DNA from: Hyphomonadaceae bacterium BL14 | GTDB lineage: Bacteria; Pseudomonadota; Alphaproteobacteria; Caulobacterales; Maricaulaceae | Direction of reading: 5' to 3' | DNA length: 64,000 nucleotides | NCBI GenBank assembly: GCA_027627705.1 | Contig: CP091242.1 | Location: 1,848,677 to 1,912,676, forward strand | Shown here: one piece after another, positions 41,404 to 49,816 of the stretch | How positions within the stretch are numbered: the first letter of the stretch is position 1 | How the letters are laid out: every line of letters begins with the position of its first letter | Program-made: the position numbers and the translations under genes | The notes under the pieces: model-generated | What the model was told of the DNA's origin: nothing | Seen by the model: only the letters and a program-made list of their open reading frames with translations | The model's database searches: none

Positions 41404-42102
41404 ATGAGCTTCACCGCCACAGTCCTGACCCTGTATCCGGAGGCCTTTCCGGGCCCTCTGGGCGTGTCACTGCTCGACACCGCCCGGCGCAACGGACTCT
41501 GGGCGCTAGAGACGGTGGACATCCGGTCTTTTTCCCGTCATAAGCACGCCTCCGTTGACGACACGCCAGCTGGCGGCGGCCCAGGCATGGTGCTGCGCCC
41601 CGACGTGGCGGCAGCGGCTATCGACAGTGTGTCCCCTGGGGACAGGCCGTTGATACACATGACACCGCGCGGCGCACCGCTCTCCCAGACCATGGTCCGG
41701 GACTGGGCGGCCGGGCCGGGCATTGTCGTGTTTTGTGGCCGCTTCGAAGGCCTCGACCAAAGGGTCGTCGAAGCGCGCGGCATGACGGAGGTAAGTGTCG
41801 GCGATGCCGTGCTTGCCGGGGGCGAAGCGCCCGCCATGGTCCTCATCGAGGCCTGCGTGCGGTTGATCCCTGGCGTGCTTGGCAAGATTGAGTCGACGGT
41901 AGACGAGAGTTTTGAAGGGGACCTGCTCGAATACCCCCATTACACCCGTCCGCGGGTCTGGGAAGAGCGGGATATCCCGGATGTATTGCTGTCAGGCGAT
42001 CATGGCCGGATCGCCCGGTGGCGCAAGGAAATGGCCGAAGAGATAACGCGCGTGCGCCGACCCGATCTCTGGCAGAGATATCAGCGGCGCAAGGGAGAAT
42101 GA
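41404..42102 (+). CDS. trmD: tRNA (guanine37-N1)-methyltransferase
   Basis: SPOUT-class enzyme that methylates G37 of tRNAs with a G at position 36 and so guards the reading frame. 232 residues, with the N-terminal [19 protein letters not shown], the substrate segment [13 protein letters not shown] and the trefoil-knot SAM site ([32 protein letters not shown]). The catalytic aspartate region is [18 protein letters not shown]. It is directly followed by rplS, the usual trmD-rplS order. Essential housekeeping gene. Confidence 0.97.
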   Translation: MSFTATVLTLYPEAFPGPLGVSLLDTARRNGLWALETVDIRSFSRHKHASVDDTPAGGGPGMVLRPDVAAAAIDSVSPGDRPLIHMTPRGAPLSQTMVRDWAAGPGIVVFCGRFEGLDQRVVEARGMTEVSVGDAVLAGGEAPAMVLIEACVRLIPGVLGKIESTVDESFEGDLLEYPHYTRPRVWEERDIPDVLLSGDHGRIARWRKEMAEEITRVRRPDLWQRYQRRKGE

Positions 42103-42104
42103 CC

Positions 42105-42536
42105 ATGAACCTGATCCAGCAGCTTGAGCAGGAAGAAGCCGTCCGCGTCCTTGGCGAGAAAGTCATTCCCGACTTCTCCGCCGGCGACACGCTGTCGGTC
42201 AATGTCTGGATCCGCGAAGGCGAGCGCCAGCGCGTGCAGCGTTTTGAAGGCGTATGCATCGGGCGCGCCGGCGGCGGCCTGAACGAGAACTTCACTGTGC
42301 GCAAGATTTCCTTCGGCGAAGGCGTCGAGCGCGTGTGGCCGGTCCACTCTCCGCTGATCGAGTCCATCGAGGTCAAGCGCAAGGGTAAAGTGCGCCGCGC
42401 CAAGCTGTACTATCTGCGCGACCGCCGCGGCAAATCGGCCCGCATCGTCGAGCGCACCACGGGCCGCGGCATTGAAGCGCGTCCGGCCAAGGGCACCGCC
42501 AAAAAAGCCAAAGTCCAGGTCCCTGGCGAGGAATAG
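42105..42536 (+). CDS. rplS: Large ribosomal subunit protein bL19
   Basis: 143-residue protein at the 30S-50S interface. Core: [64 protein letters not shown] and [18 protein letters not shown]. It ends in a basic tail. The first ATG (42099) overlaps the trmD stop, but GGGAG lies seven bases before the ATG at 42105, so I start there. Co-transcribed with trmD. Confidence 0.96.
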   Translation: MNLIQQLEQEEAVRVLGEKVIPDFSAGDTLSVNVWIREGERQRVQRFEGVCIGRAGGGLNENFTVRKISFGEGVERVWPVHSPLIESIEVKRKGKVRRAKLYYLRDRRGKSARIVERTTGRGIEARPAKGTAKKAKVQVPGEE

Positions 42537-42630
42537 CGCCTCCGCGCGTTGACTCGATGCGGGGCTTGCCGTAGCAACCGCGCTCACATTTTTTCACCGG
42601 CGCCTGGCGCTGGCAAAGCGAGACGAGACG

Positions 42631-42756
42631 ATGAAAATCCGCAGCTCCCTCCGCTCCCTGAAGGGCCGCCACCGCGACTGTCAGATCGTGCGCCGCCGCG
42701 GCAAGGTCTATGTGATCAACAAGACCGATCCGCGCTTCAAAGCGCGCGCAGGCTAA
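42631..42756 (+). CDS. rpmJ: Large ribosomal subunit protein bL36 (zinc-free type)
   Basis: 41-residue protein [19 protein letters not shown]...[11 protein letters not shown], the alphaproteobacterial form of bL36. Only one cysteine (C17) remains, so it cannot bind the zinc held by the four-ligand form. GAGACGAGACG precedes the ATG. It lies 94 bases after rplS and ten bases before the HAD phosphatase gene on the same strand. Confidence 0.93.
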   Translation: MKIRSSLRSLKGRHRDCQIVRRRGKVYVINKTDPRFKARAG

Positions 42757-42766
42757 GCCACGCGCC

Positions 42767-43378
42767 GTGCCCGGCGCGCGCGCGGTCCTGTGGGATATCG
42801 GCAATGTCCTTGCCGACTGGAGCCCGCGCCGGCTCTATAGCAAACTTCTGACATCAGACGCCGCCGTGGATGAATTTCTCGGCGGCGTTTGTACGATGGC
42901 TTGGCACCAGGCCCATGACCGTGGCGTGCCGATGGCCGACAATCGCCGTGCGCTCATTGACGCCCATCCCGATAAAGCTGAACTGATCGAAGCGTGGGAG
43001 ACGCGCTGGCCGGACATGTTCGACGGCTGGATCACCGGCATGGACGTGCTTGTGGCCGAACTGGAACGCGCCGGCATTCCGCAATACGCGCTGACGAATT
43101 ATCCGGCCGAGAAAATCGCGCACCTTTACGAGACCTTCGCGCCCATCGCGCGCTTTCGCGATGTGATCGTGTCCGCCGATGAAGGCGTGGTGAAGCCCGA
43201 TCCGGCGATCTACGCCATTACGCGCGGCCGTATCGGGCTGGACCCGGCCGAGGTGATCTTCCTCGACGACCGCCCGGAGAATGTGACCGCTGCGCGCGCC
43301 GCCGGCTTCCAGGCCGAGAGGTTCACGGGCGAACCCGCCGCCCGCGCCACCCTGCGCGCCTGCGGCCTGCCGGTCTGA
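42767..43378 (+). CDS. HAD-superfamily hydrolase
   Basis: 203-residue HAD phosphatase, YihX/epoxide-hydrolase-N-like subgroup. Motif I is VLWDIGNVLADW (nucleophile in DIGNV), motif II ALTNYP, motif III a lysine in EGVVKPDPAIY, and motif IV IFLDDRPENVTAARAAGF. A cap of about 65 residues lies after motif I. The start is a GTG ten bases after rpmJ, matching the expected N-terminus. The substrate is not known; sugar phosphates are likely for the subgroup. Confidence 0.88.
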   Translation: MPGARAVLWDIGNVLADWSPRRLYSKLLTSDAAVDEFLGGVCTMAWHQAHDRGVPMADNRRALIDAHPDKAELIEAWETRWPDMFDGWITGMDVLVAELERAGIPQYALTNYPAEKIAHLYETFAPIARFRDVIVSADEGVVKPDPAIYAITRGRIGLDPAEVIFLDDRPENVTAARAAGFQAERFTGEPAARATLRACGLPV

Positions 43379-43459
43379 GAATCCCCCTTCAAGCGCGCCC
43401 TGCGCCTGATACTGTGCCATCGCTGCGTCCGGTCACGGCCGCCGGGGGAGAATTTTCAC

Positions 43460-45772
43460 ATGACACGCTGGTTGATACGCGGGGCGATCGCGTTCGCAGG
43501 GCTCGCCATATTCGGTCTGGCGGGCCTCAGTGCCTTTGTGGTCGAGCGCTTTCATGCCTCCAAACCGGTGGAGACCGGGCAGCTCATGCTGGACGGTCTG
43601 TCCGGCCCGGCGCGCGTGGTGCGTGACAGCCATGGCGTCGCGCATATCTTCGCCGATGATGACCGCGATGTGTACTTCGCCCTGGGCTTCACCCATGCCT
43701 CCGAGCGCTTCTTTCAGATGGACCTGGCCCGCCGCTTCGTGCGCGGACGCCTGTCCGAGCTGTTCGGCCCGGACCTCCTCACCGCCGACGTGCGTACGCG
43801 CACGCTGGGCTATGAGCGCCTCACGCAGGACATCGCCCGGCGCGTCTCGCCCGAAACCCGCGCGGCCGTGGAGGCCTATACCGCCGGCGTGAATGCGCGC
43901 CTGGCGCAGGGCGCACCGGCACCGGAATACATCCTCCTGCGCGCCCGGCCCGAGCCGTGGGCGGTAGAGGATTCCGCCGCGATGGTCGCCTATCTCGCCC
44001 ACGACCTGGCCAGTGGCGCGGAGCAGGACCTGGCGCGCGTGCGGCTGGAAAGCGTGCTCGACGCCCAGCGCCTGGGCGAGTTCATGGCACCCTACCCCGA
44101 CTGGGCGCCGACGACGCTGCAGAACGAGGATATCCGCGCCGCCTTCGGATCTGTTCAGGTCCGCCCCCTCCCGGCCCCCGGCGCGGAGACCCAGCCGGAC
44201 GCCATGCCCGGCTCCAACGCCTGGGTGGTGTCGGGCGCGCAGACACGGACAGGCCGCCCCCTGCTGGCCAATGACCCGCATCTGGGCCTGTCCGCGCCGT
44301 CGATCTGGTATCTGGTCCGCCTTGATCTCTCCGTCGGTCCCGTCATTGGTGCCAGCCTGCCCGGCGCGCCGTTTGTCGTGCTGGGCCGCAACGCCCATGG
44401 CGCGTGGGGCTTCACCAATACCGGGTTTGACGTCATCGATCTGGTGGCGCGCGAACGGGAGGTGCTGGACATCACCACCCGCACCGAAGCGATCACCGTC
44501 CGCGGACGGCGTGACCCGGTGGAAATCGTGGTGGAGAACACCGGCGAAGGGCCGATCCTGGATCCTGACTGGTTTGACCTGGCGGGCTTTCCCGCTGACG
44601 CCGCCATCGTGCGCCGGTCTACTGTCACCCATCCGGACAACCGCGTGGCCGACGGCGTGTTCGCCATCATGCGCTCCCAGGGCTGGGAGGATTTCGTCGA
44701 GGCCGGACGCGGCTGGACCGCCCCCATGCAGAACATGCTCTATGCCGGCATCGACGGAACAATCGGCTATACGACGGCGGGCCTGATGCCCTTGCGTGAC
44801 GAGGCCGGCGACTGGACCGGCTTCATCGCGTTCGAGGATCTGCCCCGCATCGTCAACCCGCGCGGCGGGCGCATCGTGTCAGGCAATAACCGGGTCGTGT
44901 CCGACGCCTATCCTCACCCCCTGCCAGGCCTCTACGACCCCTACCGCGCTGCCCGGATCGACACCCGCCTGGACGAGGCCGAGCTGCATGATGTGGCGAG
45001 CTTCAAGGACATCCAGATGGACGTCACCTCCCATCAGGCACGCCGGCTCCTGCCCGCTCTGCTCAGCGCAACACCGGAAAGCCAGCTGGGCGTGCAGGCC
45101 CTGGCCCGGCTGGAGCGCTGGGACGGATCGCTGACGGCGGACGGGCCTGAAGGCCTGATCTTCTCGGCCTGGATGCGGGTTCTGTCGGCCGCTGTGTGGA
45201 TGGACGAGTTGGGCCCCGCCGCGCCCTGGTTCAACCAGCCGCGCCGGGTGTTTCTCGACAACGTCCTGACCGGCGAGGCACAGCACTGGTGCAATGACAC
45301 ACGCACCAGCCAGGACGAGGCCTGCGCTGTGACTGCAGGTCTGGCGCTGGACGCCGCCATGGCAGAGACCGCCAACGCCTATGGCCGCAATATCGACGCC
45401 TGGCGCTGGGGCGAGGCCCATCAGGCCCGCTTCGCCCACCCGCTGGCCGATATTCCTTTTGTCGGTGCCATGTTCGAGGTGCGCCAGCCCGTGCCCGGCG
45501 ACGGCTCCACCATCAATGTGAACCATTTCAGCTATGCGTCGGGCGCGTACGACTCGGTTCATGCCGCAAGCCTGCGCGCGGTCTATGACCTGTCTGATCT
45601 CAACCGCTCGCGCTTCATGCATGCGCCGGGACAGTCAGGGCATCCACTCTCGCCGCACTATCGCGATCTGTCAGCGCGCTGGGCGGCGGGCGACAGCTTC
45701 GAGATTCGCGATGACTGGACGCCGGACGCGCTGCCCGACGGGGCGCGTATCCTGACGCTGGTGCCGCGCTAG
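43460..45772 (+). CDS. Penicillin/AHL acylase family protein (peptidase S45), second paralogue
   Basis: 770-residue Ntn-hydrolase precursor. N-terminal membrane/signal segment (residues 6-27), alpha chain with VVRDSHGVAHIFADDDRDVYFALGFTHASERFFQMDL, then the self-processing site G251-S252 in DAMPGSNAWVVSGA. The beta chain has NDPHLGLSAPSIWYLVRLD, GAPFVVLGRNAHGAWGFTNTG and SGNNRVVSDAYPHPLPG, ending with HAPGQSGHPLSPHYRD. GGGGGAG lies nine bases before the ATG. It is clearly different from the acylase at 37354-39525, so it is not a recent duplicate. Periplasmic; substrate unknown. Closer in motif detail to typical penicillin G acylase-like proteins. Confidence 0.9.
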   Translation: MTRWLIRGAIAFAGLAIFGLAGLSAFVVERFHASKPVETGQLMLDGLSGPARVVRDSHGVAHIFADDDRDVYFALGFTHASERFFQMDLARRFVRGRLSELFGPDLLTADVRTRTLGYERLTQDIARRVSPETRAAVEAYTAGVNARLAQGAPAPEYILLRARPEPWAVEDSAAMVAYLAHDLASGAEQDLARVRLESVLDAQRLGEFMAPYPDWAPTTLQNEDIRAAFGSVQVRPLPAPGAETQPDAMPGSNAWVVSGAQTRTGRPLLANDPHLGLSAPSIWYLVRLDLSVGPVIGASLPGAPFVVLGRNAHGAWGFTNTGFDVIDLVAREREVLDITTRTEAITVRGRRDPVEIVVENTGEGPILDPDWFDLAGFPADAAIVRRSTVTHPDNRVADGVFAIMRSQGWEDFVEAGRGWTAPMQNMLYAGIDGTIGYTTAGLMPLRDEAGDWTGFIAFEDLPRIVNPRGGRIVSGNNRVVSDAYPHPLPGLYDPYRAARIDTRLDEAELHDVASFKDIQMDVTSHQARRLLPALLSATPESQLGVQALARLERWDGSLTADGPEGLIFSAWMRVLSAAVWMDELGPAAPWFNQPRRVFLDNVLTGEAQHWCNDTRTSQDEACAVTAGLALDAAMAETANAYGRNIDAWRWGEAHQARFAHPLADIPFVGAMFEVRQPVPGDGSTINVNHFSYASGAYDSVHAASLRAVYDLSDLNRSRFMHAPGQSGHPLSPHYRDLSARWAAGDSFEIRDDWTPDALPDGARILTLVPR

Positions 45773-46362
45773 TCTGCCAGGCCTGCCACTGCGGCGGCAC
45801 CGGATACGCCCAGCCCGTTCAGCCGCGGCAGGGTCGAACCGGTGACCCCGCCCAGCGCATAGACCGGCACGCGGGCCCGGCGCGCTGCGGCGGCAATGCG
45901 GAACACGCCCAAGGGCGGTCCGGCGCTGGGACTGGCCGAAGCGAACGCCGTGGAGACCAGCACCGCATCCACCAGCCCTGCCGCGCGGCGAATCGTGCCG
46001 GGGCTATGGGCGCTGGCGGTCATCACGGGAAAGCGCGCCCGCGCTGCCTGCGCCAGCATGCGCCCGGGCCAGTGCACGCCATCCGCGCCGCAGCGCGCCG
46101 CCAGCGCGGGGTCCGCCGCGACCAGAAACACCAGATCGCGCGCCCGGGCGATGCCGGCGAGATCACCGGCCAACGCCTCCAGAGCTGGTCGTCCGAAGGT
46201 GCGCAAAATCAGCCCGGTTCCAGGTGGCAGGGCGCGCGCCAGCGCCAACGGATCGGGCGTCCGGTCCGGGTCGGTGAGGGCAAACAGCGCCGGCAAGTGC
46301 CCGCGCGGGCCGTCCAGCCTCATCGCAAGCCTTGCCAGCCGGTCCGCTGCATCATACGCCAT
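45769..46362 (-). CDS. Thiamine-phosphate synthase / TenI-like protein
   Basis: About 197 residues with the ThiE/TenI TIM-barrel pattern: LFALTDPDRTPDPLALARALPPGTGLILRTFG, ARDLVFLVAADPALAARCGADGVHWPGRML, TASAHSPGTIRRAAGLVDAVLVSTAFASASPSAG and VYALGGVTGSTLPRLNGLGVSGAAAVAG. The start is either ATG 46362 or ATG 46323; the former is only five bases from the divergent yggS start. It may be a regulator-like TenI, not a true ThiE; the Lys and phosphate-site residues are not decisive. The 3' end overlaps the acylase end by four bases. Confidence 0.82.
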   Translation of the reverse strand: MAYDAADRLARLAMRLDGPRGHLPALFALTDPDRTPDPLALARALPPGTGLILRTFGRPALEALAGDLAGIARARDLVFLVAADPALAARCGADGVHWPGRMLAQAARARFPVMTASAHSPGTIRRAAGLVDAVLVSTAFASASPSAGPPLGVFRIAAAARRARVPVYALGGVTGSTLPRLNGLGVSGAAAVAGLAD

Positions 46363-46367
46363 GGGCC

Positions 46368-47051
46368 ATGTCCGATCTGACCGCTTCCATCGCGCAAACG
46401 CGCACTGACATCCTTGAGCGGATCGCCGCCGCCGCCAAGACGGGCGGGCGCCCGCCGGGAGCCGTGACGCTGGTGGCCGTGTCCAAACAACAGCCCGATG
46501 ACCGCATCGACGCCATGCTCGCCACTGGCCAGCGTGTGTTCGGCGAAAACCGGGTGCAGGAAGCTGAAACGCGCTGGGCCCATCGCCGTGATCGCCTGAC
46601 GGACCTGGAGCTGCGCCTGATCGGGCCGCTGCAGACCAACAAGGCAGACGCCGCCTGCGCCCTGTTTGACGTGATTGAGACACTGGACCGGGAGCGCCTG
46701 GCCGCGGCGCTGGCGAAAGCCTTCACCAGAACCGGACGCCGCCCGCGCCTGTATGTGCAGGTCAATACGGGCCGCGAAGCGCAGAAATCCGGCGTCGATC
46801 CGGCGCAGGCCGCAAGCTTCGTGGCGCGCTGCCGCTCGGAGCATGGTCTGGAGATTGAAGGCCTGATGTGCATCCCGCCCGAGGCTGAACCGGCAAGCCT
46901 GCATTTCGCCTTGCTGAGCAAGCTGGCCGCTGAATGCGGTGTGGAAAGACTGTCCATGGGCATGAGCGCGGACTATCCGCTGGCGATCCGGCTGGGTGCC
47001 ACGTCAGTGCGCATCGGTTCAGCGCTGTTCGGCGCGCGCCCTGCGGCCTGA
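46368..47051 (+). CDS. yggS: Pyridoxal phosphate homeostasis protein YggS
   Basis: 227-residue PLP-binding TIM-barrel protein without known catalytic activity; it buffers PLP and affects amino-acid and keto-acid metabolism. The PLP lysine is in TLVAVSKQQP (about residue 38). Other marks are GENRVQEAETRW, LELRLIGPLQTNKA, VQVNTGREAQKSGVDP, GLMCIPP, LSMGMSADYPLAIRLGATSVRIGSALFG. Starts at ATG 46368; upstream codons in frame have no similarity. Confidence 0.95.
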   Translation: MSDLTASIAQTRTDILERIAAAAKTGGRPPGAVTLVAVSKQQPDDRIDAMLATGQRVFGENRVQEAETRWAHRRDRLTDLELRLIGPLQTNKADAACALFDVIETLDRERLAAALAKAFTRTGRRPRLYVQVNTGREAQKSGVDPAQAASFVARCRSEHGLEIEGLMCIPPEAEPASLHFALLSKLAAECGVERLSMGMSADYPLAIRLGATSVRIGSALFGARPAA

Positions 47052-47057
47052 AAGATC

Positions 47058-47426
47058 TCAGCTCGCAACCGCTTCGCCAGCCGGGGCCAGGCCCTGCATG
47101 ATCGTGCGGTTGATGTCGATCAGAGTGTCGAGATCGGTGTCGCCGCGCATGGCCGCGCTGGTTTCTTTCGAGACGAAGATCGACAGCGAGATGATGCCGG
47201 CGCGCAGGGATTCCGGCAGGGAATTGCCCGGGCTGGCGCAGTCAGCGGCGAAGGCCGACCAGACCCGGCGGTTGCGGTCGAGCGCCTTGGCCTTCTTGCG
47301 GATGTCCGACGGACCGGCGTCCCGCACCGACATCAGCTCGCGCGTGACAAACCCCATAAGCCGGTATTCGGTGGTGCGCGCGTCTTCTGTGCGGGCGCTG
47401 GCGGTCTGGTAGGCCTGGTATGACAT
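47058..47426 (-). CDS. flaF: Flagellar biosynthesis regulator FlaF
   Basis: 122-residue FlaF protein (SYQAYQTASARTEDARTTEYRLMGFVTRELM, KAKALDRNRRVWSAFAADCA, LPESLRAGIISLSIFVSKET). In Caulobacter FlaF supports flagellin synthesis and secretion and counteracts FlbT. It lies nine bases after flbT on the same strand and is expected to be co-transcribed. It ends six bases from the convergent yggS. Confidence 0.95.
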   Translation of the reverse strand: MSYQAYQTASARTEDARTTEYRLMGFVTRELMSVRDAGPSDIRKKAKALDRNRRVWSAFAADCASPGNSLPESLRAGIISLSIFVSKETSAAMRGDTDLDTLIDINRTIMQGLAPAGEAVAS

Positions 47427-47435
47427 GGAACAGCT

Positions 47436-47834
47436 CTAGCGCCCGCTCGAACCGAGGCGCTCGGCCTCATAGGTGATCAGTTTGCGGCAGCGCAGCAGCG
47501 CCTTGTAATACTCGCCGCTCATCACATCACGGCTGACCTCGACACATTGCTGCAGGATGTCCGGATTGGTCACCGCACCCATGAACTCGGTCATGCGCAC
47601 AACGAACGCGTCATACAGCCCGTCCGCGCTGGACGAGGACAGGTACATCATCATCACCGGGAAATAGATGCGCTTGGCCGGGGTGTCGGCGTCCTGCTCC
47701 TGCATGATGTCTTTTTCACGCAGGACGCTCGCCTTGTTCTGAAGCATCAGCGTGGCGCGCCGGTCGCCATTCTCCACAACCGCGCCGTTGAGGACGAATC
47801 GCTCACCGGGTTTCAGCGACAGCTTGAGCGGCAT
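47436..47834 (-). CDS. flbT: Flagellum biosynthesis repressor FlbT
   Basis: 132-residue post-transcriptional regulator that binds the 5' leader of flagellin mRNA in Caulobacter and lowers its stability or translation. Family marks: LKLSLKPGERFVLNGAVVENGDRRATLMLQN, VLREKDIMQEQDADTPAKRIYFPVMMMYL, and the C-terminal GEYYKALLRCRKLITYEAERL. GGGGAG lies nine bases before the ATG. It heads the flbT-flaF pair and is divergent from flmG. Its probable targets are the leader stem-loops of the flagellin genes at 28-32 kb. Confidence 0.95.
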   Translation of the reverse strand: MPLKLSLKPGERFVLNGAVVENGDRRATLMLQNKASVLREKDIMQEQDADTPAKRIYFPVMMMYLSSSSADGLYDAFVVRMTEFMGAVTNPDILQQCVEVSRDVMSGEYYKALLRCRKLITYEAERLGSSGR

Positions 47835-47957
47835 GGACAGGCTCCCCGTGACTGATGGCGCACAGCCCAGATGTGCGCGTCACGCACACAGTGTCGGGCC
47901 AAGGTGAAAAAAGCGTTGCCCTTGCGTGCGAAAGCTGTGCCGGCATGTTGCGCCTCG

Positions 47958-47974
47958 TTAGCGGAACCTTAAGC
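47958..47974 (+). promoter_or_regulatory. Candidate CtrA box upstream of flmG
   Basis: TTAG-N7-TTAAGC, close to the CtrA consensus TTAA-N7-TTAA, about 46 bases before the flmG start. The Caulobacter flmG gene is cell-cycle regulated, which would fit. Weak motif evidence. Confidence 0.35.
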
Positions 47975-48019
47975 GAAGCGCGCCTGTCTCGGTACGGTAA
48001 CGCCCGCAAGGAGCCAGAC

Positions 48020-49816
48020 ATGCATCCCGTTCTCGATCTTGACGCCGAACTGGCTGCCGGCCGCGAAGAAGGCCTGCGCGAGGTGGAGGCCGAGGCGGCG
48101 GGCCCCGCGTCCGCCCCCGCCCTGGATCTCGCCGCCATCGCCTTGCGCAAGATCAATCCCAAGACGCTGGCGCTGCTGCGCCGGGCGATCCGGGAGATGG
48201 ATACCGGCCCCGCCGGTGCCGCGAAGGCCGCACGACTGTGTCTGGACGCGCTGACGCTCAACCCCGACCTGCCCATCGCCAATCAGGCCATGGCGCTGGC
48301 GCTGGAGCGGCTGGGGCGCCTCTCCAAGGCGCTGGAATTCTATGAGCGCGCCTGGCGGCTGGAGCCGAACAATCCGGACATTTACTCCAACCTCGCCATG
48401 GCGGCGTGGAAGCTCAACATGCTCGACGGGGCAGAGAAGTTTCTGCGCCTGCAGCTGCAACTCAAGCCCAATTGCACCAGCGGCGTGATCAATCTGGCCG
48501 GGGTGCTGCGCGACAAGGGCCGCTACGAGGATTCAGTCGAGCTTTTGCGGGCCGCAATCTATGCCGCGCCGGAAACCACCGAACTTTGGAATGCGCTGGG
48601 CACCACGCTGATGGATGGCGGCCAGCCTGACCAGTCGCTGACCTTCTTCACCGAAGCGCTGCGCCTGAAACCCGGATACGCGCGCGCCCATCACAACATG
48701 GCCTATGCGCTGGAGCTTAACGGCGACGCCCACGCCGCCGTGCCCCATTTCGAGGCCGCACTGGACAACCCCGCCACCGAGCAGGACCGTGTGGTCTCAA
48801 GCCATGGCTATTCTCATACCCTTCTGGCCGCCGGCCAGATTGCCAAGGGCTGGGAATGGTATGAGTGGCGGCGCAACATGCACTACCGCCACGCCACCAA
48901 TTTCCTGATCCCCGGACATTCATGGAACGGGACGGACAAGGGCGAGCTGGCGGGCAAGACGCTGGTCGTGCTGGGCGAGCAGGGGCTGGGCGACGAGGTG
49001 CTGTTTGCCAATATCCTGCCCGACGTGATCGAGGCGCTTGGCCCCGATGGCGCGCTGCGCATCGCCTGCGAAAAGCGCCTCATCCCGCTGTTCCAGCGCT
49101 CTTTCCCCAGCGCCCGGATCGCACGCCACTACACCATCGAGCGCGAAGGCCGCCAGCATCGCAGCGCGCCGGATCTGGTGCGCGAGGGCGATCATGACCA
49201 TTGGGCTCCCATTGGCAGCCTGATGCGCGCCTTCCGCCCGGATGTTCAGAGCTTCCCGGACCGCGCCGCCTTCCTCACCGCCGACGAGGCGCGGGTGGAA
49301 GCGTTCCGCCAGCAGCTTGCCGCCATGGGTCCGGGCCTGAAAATCGGTCTGCTCTGGAAATCGCTGAAGATGGACGCCACGCGGTCCAAGCACTTCGCCG
49401 CCTTCGATCTGTGGGCGCCGGTCCTGAAGACCTCCGGGGTCACCTTCGTGAATCTGCAGTACGGCGAAACCGCAGACGAGATTGCGGCGGCGGAGAAGCG
49501 CTTCGGCGTGCGCATCCACACCCCTGAGGGCCTCGACCTCAAGAATGATCTCGACGGGGTGGCGGCCATCGGCAAGGCGTGTGATCTGGTGCTCGGGCCG
49601 ATGAATGCCAGCACCAATCTGGCGGCGGCCGTAGGCGGGAATGTCTGGTTCATCCGCCCGACCCTGGTGGCCTGGGCCATGCTGGGGCAGCGCGAGATAC
49701 CCTGGTACCCTCGGACCCGCACCTTCGCGGGCCAATTCTACCGCGACTGGACCGGGGCCATGACCGCCGTCACCGAAGCACTACAGGACTACGCTGCGAA
49801 ACGCGCCGCGGCCTAG
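48020..49816 (+). CDS. flmG: FlmG-like flagellin glycosyltransferase with TPR domain
   Basis: 598 residues. The N-terminal half is a tetratricopeptide array (about 60-300; units such as KALEFYERAWRLEPNNPDIYSNLAMAAWKL and SLTFFTEALRLKPGYARAHHNMAYAL). The C-terminal half (about 330-590) is a glycosyltransferase-like domain (GEQGLGDEVLFANILPDVIEALG, KIGLLWKSLKMDATRSKHFAAFDLW, LVLGPMNASTNLAAAVGGNVWFIRP). This is the layout of Caulobacter FlmG (old name FlbA), which binds flagellins by its TPRs and adds pseudaminic acid. The start is ATG 48020, with AAGGAG six bases upstream. Beside flbT-flaF, as in Caulobacter. Its stop overlaps that of rmuC. Confidence 0.88.
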   Translation: MHPVLDLDAELAAGREEGLREVEAEAAGPASAPALDLAAIALRKINPKTLALLRRAIREMDTGPAGAAKAARLCLDALTLNPDLPIANQAMALALERLGRLSKALEFYERAWRLEPNNPDIYSNLAMAAWKLNMLDGAEKFLRLQLQLKPNCTSGVINLAGVLRDKGRYEDSVELLRAAIYAAPETTELWNALGTTLMDGGQPDQSLTFFTEALRLKPGYARAHHNMAYALELNGDAHAAVPHFEAALDNPATEQDRVVSSHGYSHTLLAAGQIAKGWEWYEWRRNMHYRHATNFLIPGHSWNGTDKGELAGKTLVVLGEQGLGDEVLFANILPDVIEALGPDGALRIACEKRLIPLFQRSFPSARIARHYTIEREGRQHRSAPDLVREGDHDHWAPIGSLMRAFRPDVQSFPDRAAFLTADEARVEAFRQQLAAMGPGLKIGLLWKSLKMDATRSKHFAAFDLWAPVLKTSGVTFVNLQYGETADEIAAAEKRFGVRIHTPEGLDLKNDLDGVAAIGKACDLVLGPMNASTNLAAAVGGNVWFIRPTLVAWAMLGQREIPWYPRTRTFAGQFYRDWTGAMTAVTEALQDYAAKRAAA

